Positions 62,595-64,000 of a DNA stretch of 64,000 nucleotides are shown here, in pieces. Positions within the stretch are counted from its first letter, which is position 1. Each line of letters begins with the position of its first letter. Source of the stretch: Paraprevotella clara YIT 11840 (GTDB lineage: Bacteria > Bacteroidota > Bacteroidia > Bacteroidales > Bacteroidaceae); contig NZ_JH376605.1 of NCBI RefSeq assembly GCF_000233955.1, positions 62,001 through 126,000 on the forward strand, given 5' to 3'. Under the pieces are notes generated by a model that made no database searches, was not told where the DNA came from, and saw nothing but the letters and a program-made list of their open reading frames with translations. Position numbers and translations under genes: made by a program.

Positions 62595-62848
62595 CGGAGG
62601 TTTCCTACCGAATACAAGCAAAAAGACCTCTTTTAACACGTATGGAGAAATAATATTGACTTATATCAAGAAATCCCGTTCATTCGTTTGTCTTTTATGG
62701 CAAAACAGTTACAATATGTTAGCAAACGGGAATGCAAGGCCATTACTACCGTATCACTTTTCTCGTCCTACGGCCGTTCTTTTCGCCATTTGACAAAGAA
62801 ATAAGGAGTTTTTCGGGCTTTTTTTGCGCTCCCTACCTTTTTTTTAAT

Positions 62849-62856
62849 TAATTTTG
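62849..62856 (+). promoter_or_regulatory. serS: -7 box of serS
   Basis: TAATTTTG matches TAnnTTTG and lies 39 bases before the ATG at 62896; a TTTG at 62823-62826 is a possible -33 element. Confidence 0.5.
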
Positions 62857-62895
62857 CAACTCACAGGAAAGTAGGATTATAAAATAAATAGTAGT

Positions 62896-64000
62896 ATGCT
62901 TACATTAAAACTCATCAACGAACGGACCGAATGGGTCATCAAAGGTCTGGAGAAAAAACATTTCTCAGGAGCCAAGGAAGCTATCGAAAACGTGTTGGCT
63001 ACCGACAAAAAACGCCGCGAAGCGCAAACACAATTAGACATCAATTTGTCGGAAAGCAAAAAACTGGCCGCACAAATCGGTGCGTTGATGAAACAAGGAA
63101 AGAAAGAAGAAGCCGAATCCATCAAAACAGAAGTAGCCCGACTGAAAGATACGAACAAAGCCCTTCAAGAAGCCATGGACCGGGCACAACAAGAACTCAC
63201 CACCCTACTCTGCGCTATCCCTAATATCCCATACGACATCGTACCGGAAGGCAACGGTGCGGAGGACAATGTGGTAGTGAAAATGGGCGGCATGGAAACG
63301 GATTTGCCGAAAGACGCTCTCCCACATTGGGAACTGGCCAAGAAGTACAATCTGATAGACTTCGACCTCGGCGTGAAAATCACGGGGGCGGGTTTCCCCG
63401 TCTATCGCGGAAAAGGCGCACGGCTTCAACGTGCCCTCATCAACTTTTTCCTCGACGAGGCACGCAAATCAGGCTACGAAGAAATCATGCCTCCTACGGT
63501 AGTCAACGAAGCCTCCGGTTACGGTACCGGACAGTTGCCCGACAAGGAAGGACAGATGTACCACTGCAATCTGGATGATTTTTATCTTATCCCCACGGCC
63601 GAAGTACCTGTGACGAACATCTACCGCGACGTCATTTTAGACGAAAAGGATCTGCCCGTCAAGAATTGCGCCTATACGCAATGTTTCCGTCGTGAAGCCG
63701 GTTCCTACGGTAAGGATGTGCGTGGCCTGAACCGCTTGCACGAGTTTTCGAAAGTGGAACTGGTACGCATTGACAAACCTGAACATTCGGAACAGTCCCA
63801 CCAGGAAATGCTGGCACACGTAGAAGGCTTGCTCCAGAAACTGGAACTTCCTTATCGTATCCTTCGGCTTTGCGGAGGCGACATGAGCTTTACTTCTTCC
63901 ATTTGCTACGACTTCGAAGTATATTCCGAAGCACAAAAACGTTGGCTGGAGGTCAGCTCGGTGTCTAACTTCGACACTTACCAGGCCAATCGCCTGAAAT
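62896..64000 (+). CDS. serS: Serine-tRNA ligase (N-terminal 368 residues, runs off the window)
   Basis: The frame begins MLTLKLINERTEWVIKGLEK and stays open to the window end. Residues 25-105 form the long antiparallel coiled coil that binds the tRNA-Ser variable arm (EEAESIKTEVARLKDTNKAL). The class II catalytic core follows: IPTAEVPVTNIYRDVI (TxE motif for serine), CFRREAGSYGKDVRGLNRLH (motif 2 with the R-x-E loop), and LEVSSVSNFDTYQANR near the right edge. The last 55 or so residues, with motif 3, are outside. It charges tRNA-Ser with serine. Its own promoter lies at 62849. Confidence 0.96.
   Translation, partial: MLTLKLINERTEWVIKGLEKKHFSGAKEAIENVLATDKKRREAQTQLDINLSESKKLAAQIGALMKQGKKEEAESIKTEVARLKDTNKALQEAMDRAQQELTTLLCAIPNIPYDIVPEGNGAEDNVVVKMGGMETDLPKDALPHWELAKKYNLIDFDLGVKITGAGFPVYRGKGARLQRALINFFLDEARKSGYEEIMPPTVVNEASGYGTGQLPDKEGQMYHCNLDDFYLIPTAEVPVTNIYRDVILDEKDLPVKNCAYTQCFRREAGSYGKDVRGLNRLHEFSKVELVRIDKPEHSEQSHQEMLAHVEGLLQKLELPYRILRLCGGDMSFTSSICYDFEVYSEAQKRWLEVSSVSNFDTYQANRLK

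Overview
The window reads as a chromosome segment of a Bacteroidales bacterium (Bacteroides-like). Supporting signs are the many Bacteroidetes-type -7 boxes (TAnnTTTG) 5' of genes, Bacteroidota-restricted families (DUF4270, DUF4836-like, DUF5063, 6-bladed beta-propeller lipoproteins, Wzi-type capsule protein), and an RteC/Xis/topoisomerase module typical of CTnDOT-like integrative and conjugative elements (ICEs). No rRNA, complete tRNA or CRISPR array was found.

Positions 1 to about 16.5 kb are mobile accessory DNA. On the left is the end of an OLD-family nuclease followed by a UvrD-like helicase, a Gabija-type phage-defence pair in visibly AT-rich DNA, then an AlbA_2/Schlafen-type ATP-binding protein. 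Next come ICE maintenance and excision genes: a DUF3945 protein with topoisomerase III (+ strand), a DHFR/RibD-like reductase, and a minus-strand operon of two Xis-like HTH proteins flanking a primase-helicase. After them lies a resistance block: MATE exporter, Vat/CatB-type acetyltransferase and rteC in one tightly packed minus-strand operon, then a CatA-like acetyltransferase and an AraC regulator. The block ends in hairpins, a tRNA-Ser-like 3' end and a truncated tyrosine integrase that stops in a near-perfect 25-bp fold-back palindrome. The most interesting idea here is that the excision regulator rteC shares a transcript with drug-resistance genes behind a leader holding a 7-codon ORF and two hairpins, a possible short drug-responsive excision circuit.

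From about 16.6 kb to 64 kb the DNA looks like core chromosome: ferredoxin-nitroreductase and DUF2867; panC-panD; a degenerate GT5 protein with DUF4270; a glycogen operon (GH133, GT4, GH57) next to a divergent Crp/Fnr regulator; lipid kinase; miaA; gap; Wzi; guaA; a MurU-like nucleotidyltransferase; CotH kinase; a lipoprotein thioredoxin and an RclR/RclC/RclA-like reactive-chlorine module; a long minus-strand operon (nucleoside transporter, bifunctional nuclease, rsmE, DUF4836-like, ABC transporter, AmgK-RapZ fusion); two beta-propeller lipoproteins; an rRNA methyltransferase, 3'-5' exonuclease and DUF5063; ftsK, lolA-like, trxB; rplU-rpmA; a CorC-like protein, an AspT/YidE-type transporter, a small secreted protein and the start of serS.

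Three intergenic regions (about 22.1, 37.2 and 49.9 kb) share a modular 21-23 bp repeat family that I do not recognise. A likely small RNA with tandem terminators lies at about 51.3 kb. Start codons were moved inward from the longest open frame where a -7 box, a signal peptide or overlap with the preceding gene favoured it.
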